Assembly: GCA_002633025.1 (NCBI GenBank)
Contig: NMRB01000061.1
Location: forward strand, 522,686 to 586,685
DNA from: Notospermus geniculatus
Lineage: Eukaryota; Nemertea; Pilidiophora; Heteronemertea; Lineidae
Direction of reading: 5' to 3'
Length of the DNA stretch: 64,000 nucleotides
Positions 24,831 to 33,991 of this stretch are shown here, piece by piece; positions within the stretch are counted from its first letter, which is position 1, and each line of letters starts with the position of its first letter. A program made the translations under genes and the position numbers. Below the pieces are notes generated by a model. The model worked only from the letters and a program-made list of their open reading frames with translations, did not search any database and was not told the origin of the DNA.

Positions 24831-25414
24831 AGGGCTCGATTTCACGGGTTGGTTCTAAACCTGGCACTGGCACGCTGGCACTGGCACTGGCACTGGTATC
24901 ATATTATGGCCAGAAATCATGAAAAAAATGTATATATACGTAACAGTTGTTATTTTGGAAGATAATAGGGCCAAAAAGTTTAACATGGATCAATTTTGTT
25001 GAAAAAAAAATTAAAATTTTTTTCTAGTTTTTTAAGATTTTTCAACATAATTGATCCATGTTAAACTGGTTGGCCCTATTATCTTATTATCTTCCAAAAT
25101 AATAACTGTTAGGAATATATACCATTTTTCATGCTTTCTGACCATAACATGATGCCAGTGGCAGTGCCAGTGCCAGCGTGCCAGTGCCAGGTTTAGAACC
25201 AACCCCGATTTCACCAGCATGTGGCGTCGGCGTTGGCGGTAGCGTCGGCGTCGGCATTCGAATCACTTCTATACTGAGTCCATTGACTGTTTCCACCGCA
25301 GTTTGACGCTGACGCGAAAGTGCGGTGAAACAGTCAATGGACTCAACATAGAAGTGATTCGAACGCTGACGCCGACGTTACCGCCAACGCCATATGCTGG
25401 TGGAAACGAGCCCT
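24831..25414. mobile_element. Outer MITE, split by a second MITE
   Basis: The left end GGGCTCGATTTCAC (24832-24845) is separated from the rest, which resumes at 25206 and ends TGCTGGTGGAAACGAGCCC at about 25413. With the insert removed, the ends pair as inverted repeats (GGGCTCG.TTTC.CCAGCA). The interior is a GC-rich fold-back with GCGTCGGCG repeats and arms through TTCGAATCACTTCTATACTG and AGTCCATTGACTGTTTC. TTA flanks both sides (24829-24831, 25414-25416), consistent with a 3-bp target duplication. Confidence 0.88.
24846..25205. mobile_element. Inner 360-bp fold-back MITE with 9-bp target duplication
   Basis: The ends GGGTTGGTTCTAAACCTGGC and the exact inverted partner GCCAGGTTTAGAACCAACCC (with one extra TGC near the border) bound arms that run through CTGGCACTGGCAC repeats, AACAGTTGTTATTTTGGAAG and AACATGGATCAATT. 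The flank CGATTTCAC occurs at 24837-24845 and again at 25206-25214. That duplication falls inside the outer element's end, proving the insertion order. No coding capacity is present. Confidence 0.92.
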
Positions 25415-28400
25415 TAAGATAGAAAGATTGCAAAAAGAGTAAAGTGCCATTCTGTGGGCACAGCACTGGTATCGTGCCAGAATAAACGCGAAGGCTAATT
25501 TGAGTATGTTAAAAGGACAGTACAAATGTAGGTTTAGCAAACGTTTTGTATTTAGGTAAGAGTACTGGTAAGGCAAGAGTTGTGCCGGATCAAATCAGCA
25601 TTGGAAGACCCTATTTATCATAAATGTACTATCAGAATACCACACCCATTGATGTATAGTGAAGTACATGGCCATGGGAGACTTTGCCATTCCATATGCA
25701 CATCCAATTACCCTGACAGTCTTCATGTTAATGATATTTCCCTCACACAATTTGCCTTTCAGTAACAATGTTTGTCAACTGCAGGTCAATACCGGCTGCA
25801 TCAACAGATGGAATTTCTCAATCTCCTTTAATAATTGATTTGTGGAAGGAAAAGCAGATCATTAAGGCAGGGAGCATGGAAATCTCAGTAAGATCATCGC
25901 TGCCAGCCATGTCTGTGAGGTAAACCCTAATAGGTGAGCTGGGAACCTAATAGGTTTTAGCCCACAGACATCCGAGTATGTGTGCTACCTAATCGCTTCG
26001 AGTTTTATGTCAGTGATTTAAAATCTCGCTGACATGATGTCAATGAGATGACCTCACTGACATGAAGTTTCACACTGTACTACCAGCTTCATTATTCAAA
26101 GGGTAAAGATGAGTTTCTTGTTGAGACAAAAAAGGACCTCTGAATGGATGAGGTATGATCAGTAACATTGGCATGTTGTCTTGCATTAGCAAGCAAATCG
26201 AAATATTCATGAAAATTTCTTTCGTTGTGCAAAGAAGTAAACAAAAAACAAGGTTTCGTGCAGAAGCGAGCGGAAATGGATTGAATATGGGGCTCTGGCA
26301 GCCATGTCGAACGTATGAAACCCAAAAACATTGAAAAAAGGTCCCTTCATCCAATCCCAAGATAAAGAAACGCTATTGATCAATGGCATTTGGCAGCAAA
26401 TGGAGAATTTTAGTCCAGTTGGCAAACGTGGCAGTTATATGTGCAAGCCTTGTGGAACAGTCGTAATTTCATGTACTTCGAACACAACAAAGTCTCCGAA
26501 CACAACTTAATGGGAAGGTAATAAGAAGATTGGTGCTTACGCTTACCAGTTCATGTATCTCATATTAATGAGACCATCTTCCAAGCAAAAGTAACCATTA
26601 AAGATCATTACCGTATACACTATTTGCAGCGGTTACCAAGGGAGGCAAGTAAAGTAAATGTTTTATGAAGGATCTAAGTCTGATGTAATCGTTCCTTATT
26701 AGATTTAGAGTAACAATAGCATTGCCTGCAGCAATCTAAGTAATGCCGCATCTTAATAAGGTTACAGTCGATAAACAGGGCTACAGGTGGTTCATCAGGC
26801 CTTGAGCTTATCTAGTTTATGCAGCACCTAGGCTACGTTACTTGGGAATTCATAATTCTGGATGGAATGCTTGGTCATCACACCATTGCTACCATGTCAA
26901 CAAAAGAACCTGGGGCCGAAAAAATTGTCATACAAGGTAAAAGAATGTGGCCACTGATTCCATATTCCTATCTTTTCTGAGGCGATTTTTCTGAAGTATG
27001 TGAAGTGCACTCAAAGAAACTAAGTTTTTTCCTCCCAGTCACTAACTCTTTTCACTACTGACGCTCTTGGCCTGGGTGATGGCAGAGCAGCCAAGATAGG
27101 CCTACCTCCACTAAGGGTCACGCCCATGACTTTCATGTATTATTTTGGCAATCACAAGGGAAATCTGATTCACCATCTAAACCATTATCCCAGAGATTCC
27201 CCTTACCACAAGAAGCTACCTGAACCCTGCTAAAACCATCCAATTTATTGCTTTGAGGTACTAAAACATCTAGATCCAAGATACATACTCAACAAATACT
27301 GTGAGATTTTAATGGCTTAATACCGCTTTTATCAGCAAATGTCACACTGGGGTTGCTCACATTTCAATCAAGTGATATTTAATGCTAGGGTCTTTGAGGT
27401 CTTCAACTCTGAGATCATTAGAAGCCCTTCAGCTAAAGTGGAAGTCCAGACCACAAATGTCAGTATTAAGAGAGGAAGCATTCGGGACTGATTTCACCAC
27501 TGATGGTACTTCCAGGATGTCATCTCATGTTACGTACTGGTAAGAAGGCCAAAGGTAGCAAAGCCATCTGATGACAAGAGTAAGCACTATTATTCGCATG
27601 ATGCTTTCCAACGATACATGTACATGTAGTTGTGACTTCATTTTGAAGTACGTTTTAGTATGTGTCTGTTCATGCTGACTTTGAAGGCGTAACTACATGT
27701 AATATCGTACTTTTTTTGAAATTTTTTTATAATTCTCTATAGCGTGTATAATTCTGCATCACCCGGTAAAGAAAATCCCACCTGATACGGATGAACAACA
27801 CATCCTCAAATGGATAGATGCTGAAGAAACGCCCTGAATGACATTTTCCAAAATGCATCAAGAGACGTTACGACATGAGGTCATTCAACTGCAATCTGCC
27901 TCATTGGTTTCCCTAGTTCCCTATTTTTGCGTCCAATTATACGGTACATATATACATTACACACGAGCAGATGGAAAAAAATGCAACATTCTTCACCAAG
28001 ATAACACGATGGTCAAAGCGACTGCATGCTACAACACCTATGCCATCTATAAAGGGAAAACAAAATTATCAGAAATGCAGTTTCTCCACCCAATCAAGGC
28101 TGTTTGAACGAGACAGAAACAGCATGCGAGTTGACCAACACGACACAAGATGGCAATAAGAACAAGATCAGCAACTTAACGAAATAGAAAAGATCACAAC
28201 CAGTTGGGAGTGAAGTGGCCACAGTTGACACCCTGAGAGGTGATGGACGACTCACTAGCGGTGGGGATGACATAGAGATGGCATCCAAAATTAGGTGCAA
28301 CAACCTTTGGTGAACAGTGAAGATACGATGATGTCACTAATAATGTCATATTTGGCGCAGCCCTCGTTTTGATTTATTCATGTCCCAGGTTAAAGAGTAA

Positions 28401-29904
28401 ACAGTCATGTTGTCTGCAATGACATTGACAAGCAAAGAAAGCAATGGATGGCGAGTCCTCTGTTTATGTTCTCTCTGGTACATGTACACTGTAGCTGTCC
28501 ATCGTGTAAGCACAGGAAGATAGATAAACATGGGCTAAACCTCTGGATTGGAGATTCTGACGGGATGGCAAAGATTTTTTTCAATGATAGTCCGAAGTAT
28601 TCACAATTTAGTATCCACAGACAGAATTCTTGAGAGTAGACTAACATAGTGTTAGTAGAGTGGAAACAGACATGAATGGGTTAATTGCACAACACATTCA
28701 TACCATCTTTGCCTAACCTTTGTGACTGGCACGACACCGTGTCCTGTCCTTCACTCCTCCTGTGAAGATTCGGAAGTTAAAATAACCAAAAAGAAGACAT
28801 GATTTCTCCAGTGATAAAGCAATCATCATTACCAACCTTGACAATCACCAACTATGTAACTCTGTGACTTACACATCTATATACATCATTCATTAAACGG
28901 AACCACATTCGAAGTTCACATCATGAAGTTTTCACTGGTACATGAACTCAAGACGAGACCTTTAGGGACCTTTTGCAAAAAATCCACGACAGAAATTTGG
29001 AGTCAACATTCTTCAAACAGAACACTCAATATGGCTGCCACTGCCGCCATCTTGGATTAATAACACCATTTCTTAATGACTCCAGACGTCACTCATTGCA
29101 GAACAAGTAATTTAAAATTGCTCTTGTGGTAGCCATCTTGAAAGAGCAATACACGTTTTGTTTTTCTCACATCTTAGTATTTTGATAAAAAGACAGCTTC
29201 ACAATACACAAGGTCTGCACCAACAAGAGCTCGCCACGTGACATAGACTAGTACCAAATCCTACCACCTACGCGCTGCAGTCGTGGCCTGTTTGGTAGGG
29301 CCAGTATTGGCCGCAATTTTTGGAGGAATTCTGCCAGTGACGTCATTTGTAAATTTTTGTTCAATTCTCAATACGGCTGACGTACCGGAATGCAGTTAGA
29401 AGATGAAATCCATTTACCCAGGAAATCCACCAATCACGAAGGTGTTAAAAATAGAAAGATATCAACATAATAGTTCCTATACTTATCACTGTGCCAGCAC
29501 CGGCCAACCAGATTCACGAGCGCAATAGGCACGAACGGTCCTACATGTAAGATATGCAAAAGTCCGATGTAAAATTGTTAGGACCGGGTACCAGTCTAGT
29601 TGTAGACTGGTCTTCTGCATCGTACCATGGTAAAAAGCATACTGTACGTTCAGTGTTCTGCCCCCTGGAATGTGCCATCGCTCGTGGCGAAGTCCCCTGA
29701 ATCCTTCATCCCAGGGAAGCTAGCACAAAATGCATAACAAAACAACGGAGTAGATGGGAACGGATCTGGCATGTATACATTTTTGGCAGTAAGCATGCAT
29801 TCTTGGTACGGTATTGTGTACCCAAATTTCTTGATAGCCCAGGTTTATTTGGCAAGCATGCGCGCCAAGCAGTTCACTTTTTCGTCCTTATTTAATTTTT
29901 TCCT
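25415..29904. other. Long unannotated stretch
   Basis: I found no exon, RNA gene or convincing repeat. ORFs at 26070-26425 occupy three minus frames at once, and those at 27838-28303 and 28346-28647 occur on both strands; none has a recognisable domain. It may be intron or intergenic DNA. Confidence 0.35.
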
Positions 29905-30112
29905 GAATCATTCGGTAATTTTGTTCGGTGGATTTAGAGTTATTTTCAGTAAAAACAAAATGCCAAAAGAAAAACACGAGTCAGGGGAACCGAGGACCTG
30001 CCGTTTAGAAGGCTACGCTAGCCGATTGAGCTACCGAGACAGTAACAGCTTCGAGGGTTTCATTGGCTCCTGATGACCGGTCGTCATGTTGTTTGCTTGG
30101 CTTACCATCTAA
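29905..30112 (-). mobile_element. Degraded tRNA-headed SINE, copy 1
   Basis: On the minus strand, a tRNA-like head with TCTCGGTAGCTCAATCGGCT is followed by a body containing TTTTGGCATTTTG and CTAAATCCACCGAACAAAAT. The same order of blocks occurs at 32449-32667 in the same orientation. The B box is eroded in this copy. The pair brackets the LRAT gene. Confidence 0.7.
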
Positions 30113-30284
30113 GAGCAATTTCTGTGCATTCGGCAAGGATTTTCCTTGCCAAATAACTACTTCCTTCATGATTTGCCAGAGCTGAAACAATGACACCTTG
30201 CTGGGAAAATGTTGAAATACACAAAAATAACAAAAACCTGCACTGATCCGACCGTTTTATACCTACATTTAAGGCCAGAGGCCG

Positions 30285-30504
30285 TTACATATTTTCAAGA
30301 TCTTTGTTACATGTTTTCAAGATCTTTGTTACATATTTTCAAGATCTTTGTTACATATTTTCAAGATCTTTGTTACATATTTTCAAGATCTTTGTTACAT
30401 ATTTTCAAGATCTTTGTTACATATTTTCAAGATCTTTGTTACATATTTTCACGATCTTTGTTACATATTTTCAAGATCTTTGTTACATATTTTCAATATC
30501 TTTT
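30285..30504. repeat. Ten-unit 22-bp tandem array
   Basis: The unit is TTACATATTTTCAAGATCTTTG; ten units run with isolated substitutions (ATG for ATA in unit 2, ACG in unit 8, AATATC in the last). Since 22 is not a multiple of three, the frame shifts from unit to unit, yet no stop arises, so all three plus frames stay open with FKIFVTYFQDLCYIFSRSLL-like text. The array is just downstream of the LRAT gene's stop. Confidence 0.95.
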
Positions 30505-30667
30505 CAAACATCCGTTACAAAGCTTCATATACATGGCGGACCCCATAGTCTACTTTTCGAGATAAAATATGCAAATATGCTAGGAATATTGTATAATGCT
30601 CATTCAATAAACACGATGACATAGCATTTCTATCATACAGTCATATATTCTCTAGGCCTACACATGA

Positions 30668-31894
30668 TCACTTATGGTCACTTGCAGGAAACAGTAATCT
30701 TGCAATCAGAGGTGCAAGAGGAAGGGCAACAAGCGTACCTAAGACACCTCCAAGGACGCCTCCAAGAATGCTACCAACAAAGGCACCAATAGGTCCTTCA
30801 AACATACCAACGAGTTCCCCAAGTAATGACCCTCCAACCATTAGACCACTTGTAAGTATGCCTTCAATACCACGTTGTGCAACACTTCTCTTCAACTCCT
30901 GTTTACTGAGTTTCCCATCTCTGTAGCTCCTATAAAATTGGTAGACATCATAGGCAAAGGTGCCCACCTCCCACAGTTCGACTATTACTGCACCCAACCA
31001 GTAAGAGCCCTCGGCTATCCTTTCGACAAACTCAGCCGCCGATAATTCGGCTGCATTTCTGACAGTTACCTTCGCTATGTCACTGACAACTTCAGACTCC
31101 ACAATGTGTTTAAGCTTTCGTTTAAACCAACGTGTTTGCTGGCTTCTTTTGACCCCAACTTTACAAAACGTTGCAAGGTGTTCACAATTCTTTGTGAGAA
31201 TACTGTACCCTTTCTCTCGAACCATACTTTTTGCCCGTGCGATAACAAGCTTTGGGGGATTGAACGCTTTCTCTTTGTCTGAGTAAACCATCAGATACAT
31301 ATCACCCGCTTCATCATTTAGATTTATAATACGTTCATAAACACGAGGTTGTTCACCAGGTTGTTTGCTTATATCAATCACCTTGGCTTTATTATCACGA
31401 AACGTTTCCACCACAATAGCATGGTGCCAAATACCCTCCGGTCGGTGCCAACTAATGTGGTCCCCTGGGCGAATCTTACTCGCCGCACTTGTTTTTTCGA
31501 GAAGTGTGCGCCTTGCCTTGACCTGATGAGCTGCGTCGTCAGTCTCATGGGTGACAGGAGAGTGACATAGATCGGCACCGTCGACTTTAATCTGGGAACG
31601 TTGAGACGTAAACCTTTTTCGAATATACTCCTTCTCGCACGTAATACATCGTACCCCTTGCAGTTCACCATCGTATAAATACTGTTGGAATTGGGAGATG
31701 ACTCCGTTGCCGCATTCACACGAACCTTGAAGTCCAACTTGTTTTGGTTTTCTCCTAAATATACGTGTCTGCGGAAGGTGCTTCCTGCTATTTCTTTCCC
31801 ATGCTGAGGTTGGGTCTGAGTCTGAAAACGAGAAGTCTTCATTAGGACAGGGTGTCGGTGACGCAGAGAACACCAAGAACCGCTGATTATGGGC
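30668..31894 (-). CDS. LRAT-domain protein, main coding exon
   Basis: The open frame has about 408 codons from after a TAG at 31895-31897 to a TGA at 30668-30670. Counting from a TTG codon at 31876 as residue 1: C53-x-C55 ... C77-x2-C80 resembles a zinc ribbon. Residues ~135-241 form an LRAT domain (GDHISWH with H140, HHAIVV with H151/H152, and the catalytic-type NCEH with C231). Residues ~310-335 look like a half EF-hand (YRDGKLSKQE). Residues ~338-397 are a glycine-zipper-like hydrophobic tail (LGGVLGGVLG). LRAT-fold enzymes are thiol acyltransferases or hydrolases acting on lipids. There is no ATG in this frame before residue 193, so the start must lie in the upstream frame or another exon. 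The substrate is unknown. Confidence 0.85.
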   Translation of the reverse strand, partial: AHNQRFLVFSASPTPCPNEDFSFSDSDPTSAWERNSRKHLPQTRIFRRKPKQVGLQGSCECGNGVISQFQQYLYDGELQGVRCITCEKEYIRKRFTSQRSQIKVDGADLCHSPVTHETDDAAHQVKARRTLLEKTSAASKIRPGDHISWHRPEGIWHHAIVVETFRDNKAKVIDISKQPGEQPRVYERIINLNDEAGDMYLMVYSDKEKAFNPPKLVIARAKSMVREKGYSILTKNCEHLATFCKVGVKRSQQTRWFKRKLKHIVESEVVSDIAKVTVRNAAELSAAEFVERIAEGSYWLGAVIVELWEVGTFAYDVYQFYRSYRDGKLSKQELKRSVAQRGIEGILTSGLMVGGSLLGELVGMFEGPIGAFVGSILGGVLGGVLGTLVALPLAPLIARLLFPASDHK

Positions 31895-32032
31895 CTACCT
31901 CACAATCACATTGCGTGTGGTCAAATCAACCTCGTCCCCAGGGGTATAGTTCGCTCGGACTACCTCACTAACCCCTGGCATCAGCTTTCGTTCGAAAACT
32001 AGGAACATTGGTCTAAGTATAGGTGGCAGCAT
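31895..32032 (-). CDS. Upstream in-frame extension of the LRAT gene, ending in TAG
   Basis: An ATG at 32032-32030 opens 45 codons (MLPPILRPMFLVFERK...) that are in the same frame as the LRAT exon and end at TAG 31895-31897. The piece has coding-like composition (SEVVRANYTPGDEVDL). Either the TAG is removed by splicing (GTGAGG sits just before it, as a possible donor; GGTAG| and AATCAG| just around it, as possible acceptors), or this allele or copy carries a nonsense change, or it is an independent exon. A direct 21-nt intron would be too short, so the donor and acceptor shown cannot simply be paired. Confidence 0.4.
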   Translation of the reverse strand: MLPPILRPMFLVFERKLMPGVSEVVRANYTPGDEVDLTTRNVIVR

Positions 32033-32159
32033 AATTAATCTGAAATACTTACTCGTGCTTTTTAAAATTCTTTTTACAACAAATCATCAAACCTGGATAG
32101 GCCTATAGGTAACCTTTTGATTTGATCCAAAATATTTTGAAAATTTGTTTGGCTGGTGT

Positions 32160-32310
32160 TATTTGGCGAGCCGCTCTCTGTGCAACGATCCGTCATGCTC
32201 TTAGATAGCGAGCCGCTCTCTGAGCAGATTTGTGTTGCGCAGTTGCACAGCGAGCCGGATGGATATGCAGTGAACAAATTCAGCCTTGCTCAGCGAGCTG
32301 ATGGGCGTCA
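32160..32310. promoter_or_regulatory. Repeated GCGAGCCGCTCTCTG motif upstream of the LRAT gene
   Basis: GGCGAGCCGCTCTCTGTGCA at ~32165 and AGCGAGCCGCTCTCTGAGCA at ~32203 are followed by CAGCGAGCCGG and CAGCGAGCTG, spaced about 40 bp apart. They lie 130-280 bp upstream of the ATG at 32032. They could be a decayed tandem repeat or clustered binding sites; the regulatory role is only inferred from position. Confidence 0.35.
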
Positions 32311-32448
32311 TTATATTCATGAGGAGGTGTTGGCGAGTGGCCCTCTCTGCTAGCACCACGGTTAAAAATGAATTAGTCGCGCGGCAGTAAAAAATGAAGC
32401 AACATCTACGAATAATTTCTAAATTACGAAAGTCCATATTTTAGCAGA

Positions 32449-32667
32449 TTACATTTTTGTTTGGTGGATTTAGAGTATTTTCAGAAAAAGCCAAAAGAAA
32501 AAAAAACAGGAGAAAAAGGTTGCCCCAAGCGAGAGTCGAACCGGGGGCCTAGCGATTACTAGGCAAACGCTCTACCGACTGAGCTACCGAGCCAGCTGGG
32601 AGTATAGCGGTTTCATTGGCCAATGTTGAGCGGTGGTTACGACTATTCATTGTTTGCTTGCCATCNG
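32449..32667 (-). mobile_element. tRNA-headed SINE, copy 2
   Basis: On the minus strand it reads GGCTCGGTAGCTCAGTCGGT with an A-box-like start, GAGCGTTTGCCTAG, and a B box (GGTTCGACTCT) near 32535. The body matches copy 1 at 29905-30112. The 5' GGCTCGG does not pair with the 3' side, so it is not a functional tRNA. An N lies at 32666. Confidence 0.75.
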
Positions 32668-32706
32668 TAAATCAAGTGAATTCTGCATCGTTAACTGATT
32701 GTTGGA

Positions 32707-33038
32707 ATGTCTTCGATGATTTTCGAATCTGAGACTCTCCTAAAAGAAAATGAAACTGCATCAGAATCGTGGAATCCACAGGGGTTAGTAAAACGCGATG
32801 GAAATCGACATTGGCGACGGTTTCTACGCATTCAGAACCCGTTTTTCTTTCATCAAAGGCTCATGGGCCGTTGAAGTTCTCAACGCGTTCCGCTGGACGT
32901 TTGGAAGACAAAGCAAGGAGGCTGCGTCAAGATGTTGGAAGCAAGCCGTGGACGATGTTTGACTTTCTTGACATGGTCAAACAAAAAAAGATGAAAGCTA
33001 CTGACATGGAATTAATGTCGATGTTCGTAAGGCAATGA
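32707..33038 (+). CDS. Possible small or frameshifted gene, unidentified
   Basis: An ATG at 32707 opens a 55-codon frame (MSSMIFESETLL...) closed by TGA at 32872-32874. A second plus frame, open from ~32749 with no early ATG, runs to TGA at 33036-33038 and has a coding-like end (RRLRQDVGSKPWTMFDFLDM). Both look more protein-like than random, and the switch near 32830-32875 could be an intron, a frameshift or chance. I recognise no domain. The divergent position relative to the LRAT gene is noted without functional inference. Confidence 0.22.
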
Positions 33039-33258
33039 CTTCAGTTTTTATTCTTTGGACATGCATTATTATGATCATCACTCAGATATGTTATCATTTT
33101 AAGAGACGGGATCGTCTGGGACATAAATTGTTTGAAATTTAAATTAATGTTGTAAAGTACATGCAATGAGAGTGATGGCAGCAGCGCCGTCAGAGCAATG
33201 GAGTCTGCATTAAAAACCTGGGGCCCATATTCATAAATCATTAAGTACATGTATGTTT
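33039..33258. other. Fragment with GGGGCCCATATTCATAAA end
   Basis: CTGGGGCCCATATTCATAAA occurs at ~33219-33238, the same terminal word as the fold-back elements at 44026-44120 and 56974-57083. Here no inverted partner is present, so it is probably a truncated copy. Confidence 0.5.
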
Positions 33259-33259
33259 T

Positions 33260-33304
33260 AAACATACTTAAGTCAAACATACTTAAGTCAAACATACTTA
33301 AGTC
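33260..33304. repeat. Three perfect 15-bp tandem units
   Basis: AAACATACTTAAGTC is repeated three times without change. The same word family (ACTTAAGTC) occurs in the arms of nearby fold-back elements, so it may be an expansion inside a MITE remnant. Confidence 0.95.
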
Positions 33305-33818
33305 AAAGTATGATACTGGGGCCCATACGCGGAACAGGCAACTAGGATCACCGTGCTCATGTGTGTCAGATGGTTGGCAAAGTCTTCGGGAACCCCCGAT
33401 ATATAACTCATATTTTTATATGAATAAACGGCTCCGTGATGTTTGATACCCAAGTGGATAACGGGCTGGTCATGACTCCGCAATTATTTCTCTGCGAGAG
33501 ATCGATATCGATGAGATGGATGTGGCCATGAAGGTTGTTGTCGTAGCAGTGAGCCGTGCGACTGACTCTCTCCGTGCTTTTGAAGTTTAATTGCCCGTGT
33601 GGCATCCCTCTTTATCGGCACGGTGCGCTCATTCATCTTACTTGGCGTCCGTTCTGTTTTTCTACGCGAATGATCCAATAAAATCTCCATCTCTATTTCT
33701 GTCTGAGGGCCACGAAGAAGGTGTGGACCAAAGTAAACCTATTAATATCATTGATGTCAACGGCGGTTTAACTGTGCACAAAACGCACGAATCCACTGGA
33801 GTGGAAATGCCCATGCTT

Positions 33819-33991
33819 CATTCCTACTTCAGCGATTTTTTGAATCTTCCAGCGCTCCTTCAGCGGGCCTCATTCCTACTTCAGCGGTTTTGAATCTTCC
33901 AGCACTTCAGGCCTCATTCCTACTTCAGCGGTTTTGAATCTTCCAGCGCTCGTTCAGGCCTCATTCCTACTTCAGCGGTTTTGCGCTTTCC
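33819..33991. repeat. Four-unit tandem repeat, 44-52 bp units
   Basis: Units start CATTCCTACTTCAGCG at 33819, 33871, 33915 and 33962 and contain TTTTGAATCTTCCAGC and TTCAGG.CCT. Unit lengths vary by small indels. A plus ORF (33591-33893) runs into it but has no domain. Confidence 0.9.

Noticed and set aside
30285-30504. CRISPR-like array
   Set aside because: The 22-bp units are contiguous with no spacers, and the sequence is eukaryotic.
32527-32600. Functional tRNA gene on the minus strand
   Set aside because: The A and B boxes are present but the acceptor and anticodon stems do not close, and a sister copy at 29905-30112 shares the flanking SINE body.
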